Assembly (NCBI GenBank): GCA_018136815.1
Contig: CM030938.1
Span: forward strand, 4,421,724-4,485,723
Length of the DNA stretch: 64,000 nt
Reading direction: 5' to 3'
Origin: Isochrysis galbana
Taxonomy: Eukaryota > Haptophyta > Isochrysidales > Isochrysidaceae
This document shows positions 1 through 9,301 of this stretch, piece after piece. Position numbers and translations under genes: made by a program. Below the pieces are notes generated by a model. It searched no databases and was not told the origin of the DNA. It saw only the letters and a program-made list of their open reading frames with translations. Numbering within the stretch: the first letter of the stretch is position 1; the number at the start of each line of letters is the position of its first letter.

Positions 1-248
1 CGAACGTGCTCACAGACGTCTGCGTTCATGCCAGGCCAAAAATATCGGTCTCGTAGAAGGCGCGCCATTCGGTTGTCGCCAAGGTGGCACAGGTGGTCGT
101 GAAAGGCTTCGAGGTAGGCACGGCGCATCGTCTTCGGCACGTAGAGGCAGAGCTTCTCGCCGTCTCTCGTCGGCACTCGTCGGTAGAGTACAGATCGCAG
201 CGAGATATCCTTGCAATCGAAGAAATCTTGCTGTTGAGCGTGAACCTT
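1..248 (-). mobile_element. Ty3/gypsy integrase zinc-binding (H2C2) fragment, cut by window edge
   Basis: Reading the minus strand in the frame that is open from about 248 down to the window edge gives an integrase H2C2-type zinc finger: HDHLCHLGDNRMARLL followed by RYFWPGM and then DVCEHV, where the first Cys of the CxxC pair is visible and the second would lie beyond base 1. This is the hallmark N-terminal domain of Ty3/gypsy retrotransposon integrases. A TAG stop at 249-251 closes the frame upstream, so this is either a decayed copy or the edge of an internally rearranged one. The rest of the element lies to the left of the window. Confidence 0.8.
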
Positions 249-255
249 CTAGACG

Positions 256-1243
256 TTTCTATCGAGCAACCCTGAGTAGCAACCAAGGGGGAGGGAAAAC
301 CAAAAACCAACGGGACCAAGGGCTTTCATGCAACTTGCGTCAAGGAGAAAGATTCCCTCACCCAAGCAGCGAACCTAAATCAATCTCCAAGGGGAGATGG
401 CAAACCAAACCTGATTGCCCCCAGAAGCAGGTAACGAAACGCGGGGAGATAGCGAATTAAACCTTTTTACGAGGCGCCTGGGAGGAAGAAAGGTGGGGAA
501 GCTTCCCTTCTCTTCGAGAGAAAAAGAGAGGGCGCTCCACAACCCTAGATCTTAGGCGTCCACACGAAGTTTTTGACCGAGAACGAGAACGAGAGAATTA
601 TAACGATAAATACCGAACGAAGAGAAGAGAGAAGCCTAACGAGCGTCGATTCGCGAATGCGACACAAGCAAGGGTCTATCTCGTCCAGCCGTGGAAGCAT
701 CTTTGTTGGGCGGTGACACGCCTTGTCGCAATGCAGTGCTCGGCGTCAAGATGCGAGCATTCATGGTCTGTGGATGGAGGGTTGGATTCACTCGCGCAAG
801 CGCAACCGTCTTGCGGACAAAAGACAGTGGAGAGGCTTGTGAGGTCACATACGAATCTATTGCTTAAGTCGTCCTTGCAAGAGTGGCAAGCACCCGTCTT
901 ACCGTGGGAGTTGGAAATGGTTCCTGAGGACGTTGAGTCGTCTGATTCTGATGCGGACTTGGAGGGTGAGTGAGAGTGTGAGAGTGACATGAGACATGAG
1001 CTCATCTGAGGTAATATTAGTTGTAGTTGTCTAAGCAAGATCAATCGCTGATATATGATATGAGCTGATAGAGCGTGTAAGCTGATATTAGCTGCTGATG
1101 TGAGTTTAAGCTCCATCACTCTGTGAGCTGACGAGCTGACGCCACCTCACTGCTTTAAAAAGGCCTCTTCCTCTTCTTTTTTTTGGGGGGGGCACGAGTG
1201 CGAGGCATGCATTCGAAGCCTATTTTTGGTGTTTTGAGCTCAC
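256..1243. other. Intergenic, no gene recognised
   Basis: No convincing coding frame. Bases 970-1145 are rich in AGCTGA/TCAGCT-type words (for example GAGCTGATA and TTAGCTGCTGATG), a texture like that of the delimited 440-bp MITE at 39311-39750, but I could not find matching termini here. A run of T then G lies at about 1175-1190. Confidence 0.4.
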
Positions 1244-2151
1244 TCAAAGCTCCTCCTTCCTAGGCACTTCGTGCACGGGCCGCGCAACCTTCACATTGTG
1301 TGGTATGCTCCCTGAAGCCCCCACGCGCGGGCCAAGCGGTCCGCCGCCTGACCCCTGCGCGCCACCTCCGACAGCATCACCGAGCATGGCGAGCATTGGC
1401 CCCATCGTCTCAAGCATTCCAATTGCCTCGAGGAAGTGCCTCTTGAACGTGGACACGGCGCGATACGCCTCCTTTCGCGATATGGCGCCATTACTGTCGC
1501 CGTCGACAAGGGCGAGCAGCGCGACCACGTGCTCAGCGGCGCCAGCCTCTTCCAATGCAGAGGATAGCGATGGAATTGGAAAGTTGGCCTCGAGCAAAGC
1601 GGTGACCTACGGTGCAGGGCGTAGGCGCTAGCTGTGTCGGGCGGCCGACGACGAGCGACATAGACGCTCGAGGACCTACTCACCTTGCCTAGCACGGGTG
1701 GGATGATGGCGGCCTTCTGCTCCTCGGGCGAGACGGAGTTGTCGCCGTCAGCATCGATCGCGTCAAACACTTCTCGCGTTAGCTCCTTCAGAGATGCCTT
1801 CACTCGCTCGTGTGCCGCGCCGAGCCATTCAAGCTCAGATGCGGTGAGCGTCCCACTCTTGTCGGTGTCCATCAGCCTGAATAGCGTGGGCGCCGCCGCC
1901 TTTGCCGCGCCAACTCTGTGTGCGAGAGGGTCCGGCTGCCCCGCTGGTGGTGGCACTCCGAATGCTCCGAGTGCTCCAAAACCGTCGAGAGCGCTGAGAA
2001 CCTCCATGAGGGTGAGCGCGCCGTTCTTGTCGAGGTCGAAAACGGCGAGCACCGTCGCGTGCAGCGGCGACGCCTCCTGGGCGCGCGCACCCAGCAGCAC
2101 GGCCAGCAGCGCCAGCAGCGCCGCGCGGCCCATCGATCGCCACATACCCAC
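1244..2151 (-). CDS. ER-lumenal four-EF-hand calcium-binding protein
   Basis: Two exons, 2151-1684 and 1606-1244, joined at a phase-0 intron (donor GTGAGT after ...VLGK, acceptor TAG before VTALLEANF), giving 276 residues. Residues 1-24 form a signal peptide (hydrophobic LLALLAVLLG then ARA). Four canonical EF-hand loops follow: DLDKNGALTLME (39-50), DTDKSGTLTASE (95-106), DADGDNSVSPEE (133-144) and DGDSNGAISRKE (191-202), each with acidic positions 1, 3 and 12. A Gly-rich linker leads to the last four residues KEEL, a KDEL-like ER-retention signal. Together these suggest a secretory-pathway Ca2+ buffer or sensor, comparable to reticulocalbin-type proteins in layout but shorter. It is transcribed head-to-head with the HtrA gene 270 bp away. 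The specific role is unknown. Confidence 0.85.
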
Positions 2152-2421
2152 TCTTTCTCTCGCCGCACATATAGGTATTTATATAGACATAAACATGGTA
2201 GACGGAAGAACACCCCTCGCGCAAAGACAAAAATAGGTTGACACCTCACTCGGTAGGTTTTGGCCTAAGAATGAACATGTGCTCCCGCTCTTCTATTATT
2301 AGTCCGTCTCCCTCCGCTCTCTGGACGACTCGGTCCGCCCGCGCCCGCTCATCGGGCCGCCCTCTCTCCCCTCACCCTTCCCCCTCGCCCTCTCCTCTCG
2401 CGCTCTCCCTCCCCCCCCGGG
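2152..2421. promoter_or_regulatory. Shared divergent promoter interval, EF-hand gene / HtrA gene
   Basis: Only 270 bp separate two start codons that point away from each other, so both promoters must lie here or overlap the genes. The HtrA side (about 2300-2420) is strongly C/T-rich on the coding strand, like the leaders of several other genes in this window. No TATA box position is certain. Confidence 0.45.
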
Positions 2422-3579
2422 ATGCTGCTGGGCCGGCTGCGCACCTCGCTGCCTCGGCTTGCGGCCGCAGCAGCCTGTGGCGCCGGCGCGACCGCCCTCA
2501 CTCTCCCTCTCTGTGAGAGCCCCGCGCCCACCTCTCTCACGGCCTCGCGACCGCCGGTGCCTCTCACCTCCTCCACGCTGGCCGATGCGGCCGCTGCGGT
2601 CGCGCCCGCGCTCGTCCACCTAACCGTCTCCCGCCCAGCGCGCTTGCTCGGCTCGGTGCAGCACGGCGGCTCTGGGTTCATCATTGAGTCAAGTGGGACC
2701 ATCCTCACCAACTGCCATGTGGTGCGCAACGCGGCCGAGCTTGAGGTGACGCTGCACGACGGCGTGACCAAGCTTCATGGCGTTGTCACCCATGCCGACC
2801 CCATATCGGACCTCGCCGTTGTGAAGGTGGAGCCAGCTGCACCGCTTCCTGTAGCGACACTGGGATCGTCGTCCGAGCTGCGCCCCGGTGACCTGGTCGT
2901 CGCGCTCGGCGCACCTGCTGGCCTGAGCAACTCCGTCTCGTTCGGCATCGTCTCGTCGATCGAGCGCACTCGTTCCGAGCTAGGCATGAGCGGCGCCAGC
3001 CGCGACACAACGGGCTACATTCAGACAGATGCGGCGATCAACATGGGCAACTCGGGTGGTCCGCTAATCAACGTGCACGGCGAGGTCATCGGCGTCAACT
3101 CGATGAAAGCCATGGGCGTCGAAAACATTGCCTTTGCGGTACAGATCGACGAGGTGAAGCGTGTGATGCGCCAGCTGGCAGCGCATGGTCGTGTTCTGCG
3201 GCCATATCTCGGGCTTAAGTTTTTCGAGGTGACGCCGCATCTCGCTGAGAACATCAATGAGCGCGTGCGCAAGGAGCGCGCGGCGCGGCACCACAGCGAG
3301 GCGGGTGGCGTGGGCGGCGGCGTTATCTTGCCGCCAACAGGCTTGCACTTGATGCACATCGCACCAGACTCGCCTGCGCAGCAAGCTGGGCTGCGCGTGG
3401 GCGACACAATTGTCGCCATGCGTACCGCGCCGGATGCGGAGGCAGTCAATGTCACATCCACCAAACAGCTCGTGGAGCGACTCTCTGACCACGTGGGCGA
3501 GCACATGGACCTCGAAGTCTGGCGCGACGGTGAGCGCGGCCGGTGGCTTCGCGTCCACGTCGAGAGCATGCAGGCTTGA
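2422..3579 (+). CDS. HtrA/Deg-type serine protease with PDZ domain
   Basis: Single exon, 385 residues. The trypsin-like core shows the full catalytic triad of the HtrA/DegP family: His99 in TNCHV, Asp130 in DPISDLAVV and Ser211 in GNSGGPL. The family motif NIAFAVQIDEV lies around 235-245, and a C-terminal PDZ domain spans about 265-380, with the carboxylate-binding region near PYLGLKFFEV and DSPAQQAGLRVGDTI. The first ~35 residues are Arg/Ala/Leu-rich without acids (RLRTSLPRLAAAAACG), compatible with an organelle-targeting presequence or, as in mitochondrial HtrA2, a presequence plus anchor. HtrA proteases degrade misfolded proteins. Mitochondrial versus plastid location cannot be decided from sequence. 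The start follows a C/T-rich leader directly, and no in-frame upstream Met is needed. Confidence 0.92.
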   Translation: MLLGRLRTSLPRLAAAAACGAGATALTLPLCESPAPTSLTASRPPVPLTSSTLADAAAAVAPALVHLTVSRPARLLGSVQHGGSGFIIESSGTILTNCHVVRNAAELEVTLHDGVTKLHGVVTHADPISDLAVVKVEPAAPLPVATLGSSSELRPGDLVVALGAPAGLSNSVSFGIVSSIERTRSELGMSGASRDTTGYIQTDAAINMGNSGGPLINVHGEVIGVNSMKAMGVENIAFAVQIDEVKRVMRQLAAHGRVLRPYLGLKFFEVTPHLAENINERVRKERAARHHSEAGGVGGGVILPPTGLHLMHIAPDSPAQQAGLRVGDTIVAMRTAPDAEAVNVTSTKQLVERLSDHVGEHMDLEVWRDGERGRWLRVHVESMQA

Positions 3580-4380
3580 CACGAAGCTGTCTCGCCGCCC
3601 CATGCTCCCCATCCGTGTGGGCGAGGAACGAATAGGGAACAAGTGGTTTGAACCGCAGCGCGGCTAGGTGCACACTACTCCGAAATTCGGTTGGCCTCGT
3701 GCTAGACATATGAAAGCTATTCGCGCTGCTTGTAGAAGAGTTAGAGCTCGTTGTGGTCGCGCTTTGCGTCGGCCTAGACTCGCATCGATAAAAACACACT
3801 TATAGCCGGGTCATCGGTCACTCACTCCTTGATGGTTACTTGTGCAGCCCGGTCACTCACGCTTTTCAACCACTATTTCCCACCTCCCCTAGGTGCCCAA
3901 GGATTTCACAGGGTCCCCCCCTACTTGCCCCGCCAGCCGCCTCTCCTAGGGCGGTCAAACCACTGTGCGTATCACCAAAAAAATTTCAAAAATAGGATTC
4001 CGGTGAGCCTCCCCGTAGAGAGCAATGGCGGAGCGATCGCCCGCCAGACGCTCCCCGCGCCTCGTGGCCCAGGGGTCGCCAGCGGCCTTGGGAAGCCGGA
4101 CTTCGAGCGCGCGAGCCAGCCCTACCTCAATGTCCCGGCACTCGCGCGCGGAGCGGCCTCGCGACAGGTGCGCCTCTACCCCCACAGCCCAGGCAGCGTC
4201 GACGAGGCGCTTTCGTCGCACGCACCGCGTTGCGACTGCTGTGTGGCGGCACCACGGCGCGTTCGTTCTAGGATTATGCACGCACCAGAGCACACCCATA
4301 TCATCTTATTAGCGCACGCGAAATGGAGGAGCTCACTGACGCACCCTCCCTACTCGCCTCGCGTTTCCTTCATTGGTCAA
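3580..4380. other. Intergenic with one GGGCGGTCAAAC repeat end
   Basis: No supported gene. At 3950-3962 lies the motif TAGGGCGGTCAAAC, found again at about 45611, 52029, 52674 and 62738, which looks like the terminus of a repeat family. The Arg/Ser-rich frame at 4025-4312 is probably a by-product of GC-rich sequence. Confidence 0.4.
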
Positions 4381-4743
4381 ATGGAAAAAAAATCTGGAGG
4401 CGAGCTGCGGAAGGTTAAGGGCCTCATCACCCACAAGAAGGTGGGCGCGACCACCATGTACCTTGTGGAGTGGGAGCCCGTTGATGATAAGTCATTCCCG
4501 CCCTACTGGGTGGCTGAGGCCGACATCTCCGTCGGTGCGCTCTGCGAGTACAAGGAGTCGTTGGCGTTCGCCCGCGCAGCCATCGATGTTAATGTGCCGC
4601 TAGATCCTGTCCACGATCTCGTGCGGTGGCGTCTGCTACATAAAAAAAAACCTTCTGAATATTCAAAAAAAAACCTTCTGAAGATTCAGGGCTACACACC
4701 TACTAGTTATGGGACTCCCCCTCGCTATCCACACTGCCCTTAA
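4381..4743 (+). pseudogene. Chromo-domain-like ORF, probably a transposon or gene fragment
   Basis: From Met at 4381 the frame encodes KVKGLITHKKVG, then MYLVEWEPVDDKSFPPYW and VAEADIS, a pattern reminiscent of a chromo domain (hydrophobic strand, the Y-L-V-x-W core, then aromatic-Pro-Tyr-Trp before an acidic helix). After about 80 residues the frame enters A-rich sequence with a direct repeat of AAAAAACCTTCTGAA and then a repeat family, so the 3' end is not natural. It could be a chromodomain lost from a chromovirus-type retrotransposon or a truncated host gene. The chromo assignment rests on pattern alone. Confidence 0.4.
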
Positions 4744-4850
4744 CTTCCCTCCCTCCACCTCTTCCCCTGCCCCCCTTCTTCCTTTTTCTTCGGTTACCGG
4801 GGTCCGGCCACGGTGCGCTACCTGTGGCCTGGTTCAGAGCGTTGGGTCCG
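4682..4850 (+). repeat. Dispersed repeat, 'CACACCTACTAG ... TTCCGGGGTCC' family, copy 1
   Basis: The segment starts near AAGATTCAGGGCTACACACC, passes through a C/T-rich stretch and ends with a GGTTACCGGGGTCCGGCC block followed by GGTGCGCTACCTGTGGCC. The same order of blocks occurs at 21497-21690 and 38571-38710. No coding potential is seen. Repeat class unknown. Confidence 0.6.
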
Positions 4851-5107
4851 GGCAGGCCTGTTGATGTTGATGTAGATGTCGTGCGTGTCTTCCTAGCCGC
4901 GTTTAGTTTTTTAGGGTTGAGTCTAGGTGCCGTCGTCTCAAGCAGCAACCTTGAATGGTGTGTCGGTATTTCAATCGCCTTTGTTTCTTTGTTCCTTAGT
5001 CCCCTCAACTACGTGTGCGATCTTCAACTTGGTGGCTAGCTCCATTAGCTCCGCGTTGGGTTTGAGACCACATTTGTCGTTTCCGTTGAAAACGGGTCTC
5101 AAGTCGT
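4851..5107. other. Intergenic, nothing recognised
   Basis: GT-rich unique-looking sequence with no clear ORF or repeat. It leads into the retrotransposon relic at 5108. Confidence 0.3.
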
Positions 5108-5330
5108 TCATGTCGATATCCTTTTCTTGGGCTGTCTACCCATGCCTGCTCGGGCGGTTCTCGCCGAGTCCGTTTCTTTTGCGAAAAGGAGTGCTTTACT
5201 TAGCGTGGTGAATCTTTCTATTGCTCTTATTAGTATTGATTCATCCGAGAATCTTATGCTGTCGTAGTGTATCCTATAGAAGTCTGTGATTATGTATCTC
5301 GACGCTAATAGGTGTAACACGTATATCACT
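5108..5330 (-). mobile_element. Non-LTR retrotransposon 3'-end relic
   Basis: The minus-strand frame reads LLASRYIITDFYRIHY and later RAIERFTTLSKALLFAKE. This lines up with the C-terminal tail of the better-preserved element at 24369-25083, which has ILAWRYILTDFYNIHY and RAIFLRFHWLVKAKVGFF. That tail follows the reverse-transcriptase zinc-knuckle (zf-RVT) of non-LTR elements. The copy is short and diverged. Confidence 0.6.
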
Positions 5331-5394
5331 TTCGGGGCGTCTGCTGAGCGAATGTTGTTTTCCTCCTTTCCCTCGTTAGTGCTGTTTACCCCCC

Positions 5395-5650
5395 GATATG
5401 TTTCGCAAAAGTTTTTTTCCGCCGACCCCCCCCAAGTTTCGTAAAAAATTTCGCGAAACCCTTACCAGGCCCTAGAAAGAATCAAGATATTGCTATGTTA
5501 TAAGTCGAGATTGATATCGAAATATGAATCTTGAATAATTTTTGATAAACGAAATATTTGCGAAATTTGGGGGTGCAAGCATGAAATATGTGCGAAATAA
5601 AAAACAAAATTTGGGTGGGGCAAAAACAAAATTCAGGCCTAACCCTAGTT
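5395..5650. repeat. GCGAAATTTGGGG-rich repeat, relative of the MITE at 62930
   Basis: Multiple copies of (C)GCGAAATTTGGGG/AAATTTCGC-type words and the ends ACCAGGCCCTAG (about 5463) and AAAATTCAGGCCTAACCCTA (about 5627) resemble the termini and interior of the delimited 917-bp element at 62930-63846. A second relative begins near 21708. No matched pair of ends with a target duplication was found here. It sits directly proximal to the telomeric array. Confidence 0.5.
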
Positions 5651-5662
5651 CAGGATAAAGGG

Positions 5663-5858
5663 TTAAGGGTTAAGGGTTAAGGGTTAAGGGTTAAGGGTTA
5701 AGGGTTAAGGGTTAAGGGTTAAGGGTTAAGGGTTAAGGGTTAAGGGTTAAGGGTTAAGGGTTAAGGGTTAAGGGTTAAGGGTTAAGGGTTAAGGGTTAAG
5801 GGTTAAGGGTTAAGGGTTAAGGGTTAAGGGTTAAGGGTTAAGGGTTAAGGGTTAAGGG
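5663..5858 (+). repeat. Telomere-variant array (TTAAGGG) x 28
   Basis: 196 bp of uninterrupted heptamer TTAAGGG, exactly 28 units with no visible variant. It follows GATAAAGGG and switches at 5859 to the hexamer TTAGGG. The position, proximal to canonical repeats, is where variant telomeric repeats are expected. Confidence 0.95.
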
Positions 5859-6586
5859 TTAGGGTTAGGGTTAGGGTTAGGGTTAGGGTTAGGGTTAGGG
5901 TTAGGGTTAGGGTTAGGGTTAGGGTTAGGGTTAGGGTTAGGGTTAGGGTTAGGGTTAGGGTTAGGGTTAGGGTTAGGGTTAGGGTTAGGGTTAGGGTTAG
6001 GGTTAGGGTTAGGGTTAGGGTAGGGTTAGGGTTAGGGGGTTAGGGTTAGGGTTAGGGTTAGGGTTAGGGTTAGGGTTAGGGTTAGGGTTAGGGTTAGGGT
6101 TAGGGTTAGGGTTAGGGTTAGGGTATTAGGGTTAGGGGTTAGGGTTAGGGTTAGGGTTAGGGTTAGGGTTAGGGTTAGGGTTAGGGTTAGGGTTGTTAGG
6201 GTTAGGGTTAGGGTTAGGGTTAGGTTAGGGTTAGGGTTAGGGTTAGGGTTAGGGTTAGGGTTAGGGTTAGGGTTAGGGTTAGGGTTAGGGTTAGGGTTAG
6301 GGTTAGGGTTAGGGTTAGGGTTAGGGTTAGGGTTAGGGTTAGGGTTAGGGTTAGGGTTAGGGTTAGGGTTAGGGTTAGGGTTAGGGTTAGGGTTAGGGTT
6401 AGGGTTAGGGTTAGGGTTAGGGTTAGGGTTAGGGTTAGGGTTAGGGTTAGGGTTAGGGTTAGGGTTAGGGTTAGGGTTAGGGTTAGGGTTAGGGTTAGGG
6501 TTAGGGTTAGGGTTAGGGTTAGGGTTAGGGTTAGGGTTAGGGTTAGGGTTAGGGTTAGGGTTAGGGTTAGGGTTAGGGTTAGGGTT
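5859..6586 (+). repeat. Telomeric TTAGGG array running into a scaffold gap
   Basis: About 730 bp of TTAGGG with a few slips (for example GGGTAGGG near 6018, GGGGGTTAGGG near 6035, GGGTATTAGGG near 6123, TTGTTAGGG near 6193, GGTTAGGTTAGGG near 6219). From about 6232 to the gap it is essentially perfect. The G-rich strand reads 5' to 3' toward the right, the orientation of a right-hand chromosome end. Confidence 0.97.
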
Positions 6587-6686
6587 NNNNNNNNNNNNNN
6601 NNNNNNNNNNNNNNNNNNNNNNNNNNNNNNNNNNNNNNNNNNNNNNNNNNNNNNNNNNNNNNNNNNNNNNNNNNNNNNNNNNNNNN
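6587..6686. other. Assembly gap (100 N)
   Basis: Exactly 100 N, the conventional length for a join of unknown size. Left edge: telomere repeats. Right edge: a truncated retrotransposon. Confidence 0.99.
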
Positions 6687-6715
6687 CCATGTATCTCGTG
6701 AACTCCGCAAAAGAG

Positions 6716-7905
6716 CTACCGCTTCCGGCTTCCGGGCAGCGAGATGTCTCCGTAGCATGTGTCCTCCGGTAGCGCGCCCCTGGAGTACGCCTCGTTCAGC
6801 ATTCTAGAGAGGTGCGGTACAATGGTCTTCTCAAAGATTTGATAGAACTCCATCGGGATGCCGTCGGGTCCCGCTGATTTTCCTTTTGCCAGTTGCCGAA
6901 TAGCCCGAATTATCTCCGAGTGCGAGATCGGGTTGTCTAAACAGATTCTGTGGGTCGCGGGAATTTGTCGGGCCTTCAAAAGTTGAAGAAGAAGCTCCGA
7001 CTCTTGAGACGGTTTTTCTTTGAACAACCATACGTAGTATCTCCTAAGTGAGGCTAGAATGTTCGTATCCTTCCTGGTCGTGTTGTCCTCCGACAAGTTC
7101 GGGTGCGACGTGTCCCAGTCGACTCGGTCGAAAAGTACCGGAATGTCGCCGCTCGCGTGTCTAGGGGTGAACTTTCTGAAGAATTGTTTGGTGACCAGCT
7201 CCTCGGCTCTTATGATCTTCTCAGCCATCGAGGGCGGGGGATCGTAGGCTCTCCGTTTCTCGATGATTTGCTCGTTTAGGCGATTAAGAGTGCCCGCACT
7301 CATCGACCCCGGTGTTCCTCTCATCTGTTCGCTTCTAGCTTTCGCCAGCGCGTCGATCTCGGGCTGAGCGTTTGTTGTTTTCCTCTTTTCCCTCGTTAGT
7401 GCTAAAAGAAGAGAGGCCGTGCCGCGCTTCGCGTGTGTCCACTTTTCGGCTTCGCTCCGTTCTCCCTCCTGAGCGATCTCCGCTTCCACGTATTGTCGTT
7501 TCCAAAACAGTTGGATTATTTCGCCGACGTCTGGGTCATTCAGTATCTCCGGGCTTATTCGCGCCTCTATTTCAGTCGCCTTGCGCGGGGATGCCGTGGA
7601 GAAGGTCGCCACGACTGGATGGTGGTCTGAAACCGCTCCTCCCGTAAATAAGTGCAGGTCGACATACGACTTTTGCCATCTCCAAGCCGAGTGGTATGCC
7701 GCGGCGTAGATTCTATCGATTCTGGTGTACGTTTGGTGGCCGCATCTCGTGTAAACCTCTGACAGACGCGGGTTGACGATAAGTTGAACGTCCATGACTC
7801 CGTGTGCGGCCAGCGCTCTGGCTAAGGACCTACCCCCGATGTTAGTGTATGCGTCACCGCATAAGTGAAGGGGCGACGGAGGGGCGAGAAACTCTGCCGC
7901 CTCAC
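6716..7905 (-). mobile_element. Non-LTR retrotransposon: endonuclease C-half and start of reverse transcriptase
   Basis: One open minus-strand frame. It reads first LCGDAYTNIGGRS, RIDRIYA and SDHHPVVATF, which match the later blocks of the apurinic-type endonuclease (EEP) fold, including the catalytic SDH. After a ~230-residue linker rich in Lys/Glu/Arg comes LAKGKSAGPDGIPMEFYQ, the opening motif of non-LTR reverse transcriptases (K-S-x-G-x-D-G). The frame ends at 6716 soon after, close to the gap, so the palm (YADD) region is absent. The 5' end is joined near 7905 to a hAT-like fragment in the same frame, which makes an artificial 460-residue fusion ORF. It is a truncated element, not a host gene. 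Confidence 0.85.
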
Positions 7906-8664
7906 TAGGGGGGGGGGGAACGCTGCGCTGGGCAGATTGGCTGCGACCAAGCATGTGCATGTGGTCGACAACCCTTGTCGCGCTGCCGCGCCGCTCCACG
8001 CCGCAGCCGATGCAACGCAACGCAGCGTGATTTGGATCATCCTCATTGAGGATGATCACACATGCCCACGCAGGATCGGTCGGTGCGCTTCGCCGCAAGC
8101 GAGCGCTTGCGCACGCCTTGTTGCAACAAGGGTTGGCTCAGCCGCTCAGCCCAGTGGCGCGCGCGGGGAGCACCCAAACACTGCCTCCCTCCTCGCGCGT
8201 GCGCGCGTGCAGGCACCTCCTCCTCCTCCTCCTCCTCTTGCGCGGCGGCCCTCTGGATTGAGCCTTGGCCTTGCGCTCCATTGAGCAACGCTGCCCATTG
8301 AAATCGCTGCGAAGCTAGGGCTTGGGCGCACCTCACGGACCAGCGCCCCATCGCAGGCGTCAGCCTGTGCCTCGCCTTCGAGGCGATCGCGCGCGCGCGA
8401 GGCAAGGCTGGGGTTCGGGTTGAAGCTGGACATGGTGTTCAGGAGGAGGGAGGGGGAGGGGGAGAGAGGGGCGCGCTCGGGCCACGCTCGCGAGAAGAGA
8501 GGGGGGGGTTGCGGGGGGGGGGGGGGGGGGGAGGAGGGAGAGAGGGGAGAGCCCCCTCCTATATCACTGTGTTTTGGACTGTGTTTGGCTGTGTTTGTAC
8601 AAATGTAAAACACAGCCTGTTTTTACTGCGTTTGGAGACGCTCCTGCTGTGTTTCCCAGCTAGG
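7906..8664 (-). mobile_element. Partial hAT-like element with BED zinc-finger remnant
   Basis: Inverted relative of the complete element at 61615-62501. The outer end at 8664 is the same terminus (reverse complement CCTAGCTGGGAAACAC), followed inward by the same AAACACAG-rich subterminal zone, then a FNPN-type segment, a QWAALLNGAQGQ block (QWAVLLNGARGQ in the other copy) and a BED-type finger WACVIILNEDDPNH, CIGC, then HMHML (the other copy has CIGC and HAASH). The inner end is lost at the junction with the retrotransposon near 7905, so no target duplication can be seen. GC homopolymer runs (G at about 8512-8531) lie inside. Confidence 0.75.
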
Positions 8665-9301
8665 TTTAAGTCCCCGGTGAGTCGCTGCGCAACCCCTCCA
8701 TTCTGTCGCGGACTTGTTTGAAAGTAGAGTAGACGGTAGAGTCCGTGAGAGAGAGAGGGCTCGCACGCGACCCGGGGAGGGGGGGGAGGGGGGGGGGGGG
8801 GGGGAGTTTTGACCGCAGCAGACCGCACCCCCCCCTCCCCCCCCCCCCCCCCCTCTCTCTCTCTCTCTTCTCGCTCCCCCTCTCTCCCTCCCCCTCTCCT
8901 CCCGCTCTCTCTCTTCCTCTCCTCTCCCCATTCTGTCTACTCGCTTACATCTCACGTCGTCGGCGCCCCCCCCCACCGACCCCCCCCCCCCCCTCGCTCC
9001 GCCAACTCCCCCCCCACCTCGCTTCCCTCTCTTACCTTATCCCTCCTCCGCTTTCCCCTCTTCCCCCCCTCTCTCCCCCCCCCCGCCCCCTCCCCCTCTC
9101 TCCCCCTCTCTCTCCCCCGCCGCCCGACACCCCCCTACCTCTCTCTCTCTCTCTCTCTTGTTCTCCCCCTCCCCCCACTCCTCTCTCTCACCCCTCCTGC
9201 TCTCTCTCTTTCTTTCTCTCCCTCTCCCTCTTTCTTCTCTTCCTCTCTCTCCTCTCTCCTCCCCTCCCCTGTCTCCCCCCTTTCCCCCCCCGCCCCCCGC
9301 A
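8665..9301 (+). promoter_or_regulatory. CT-rich leader upstream of the dehydrogenase-like gene
   Basis: From about 8821 to 9300 the plus strand is almost pure C/T, ending one base before the ATG at 9302. On its left is a G/A-rich stretch (8745-8810). Long pyrimidine tracts on the coding strand directly before starts recur at several genes here, which suggests a promoter or 5'-UTR feature. Function is inferred from position only. Confidence 0.5.

Noticed and set aside
6220-6690. Thr-Leu repeat ORF over the telomere
   Set aside because: A translation of the TTAGGG array and the N gap, not a gene.
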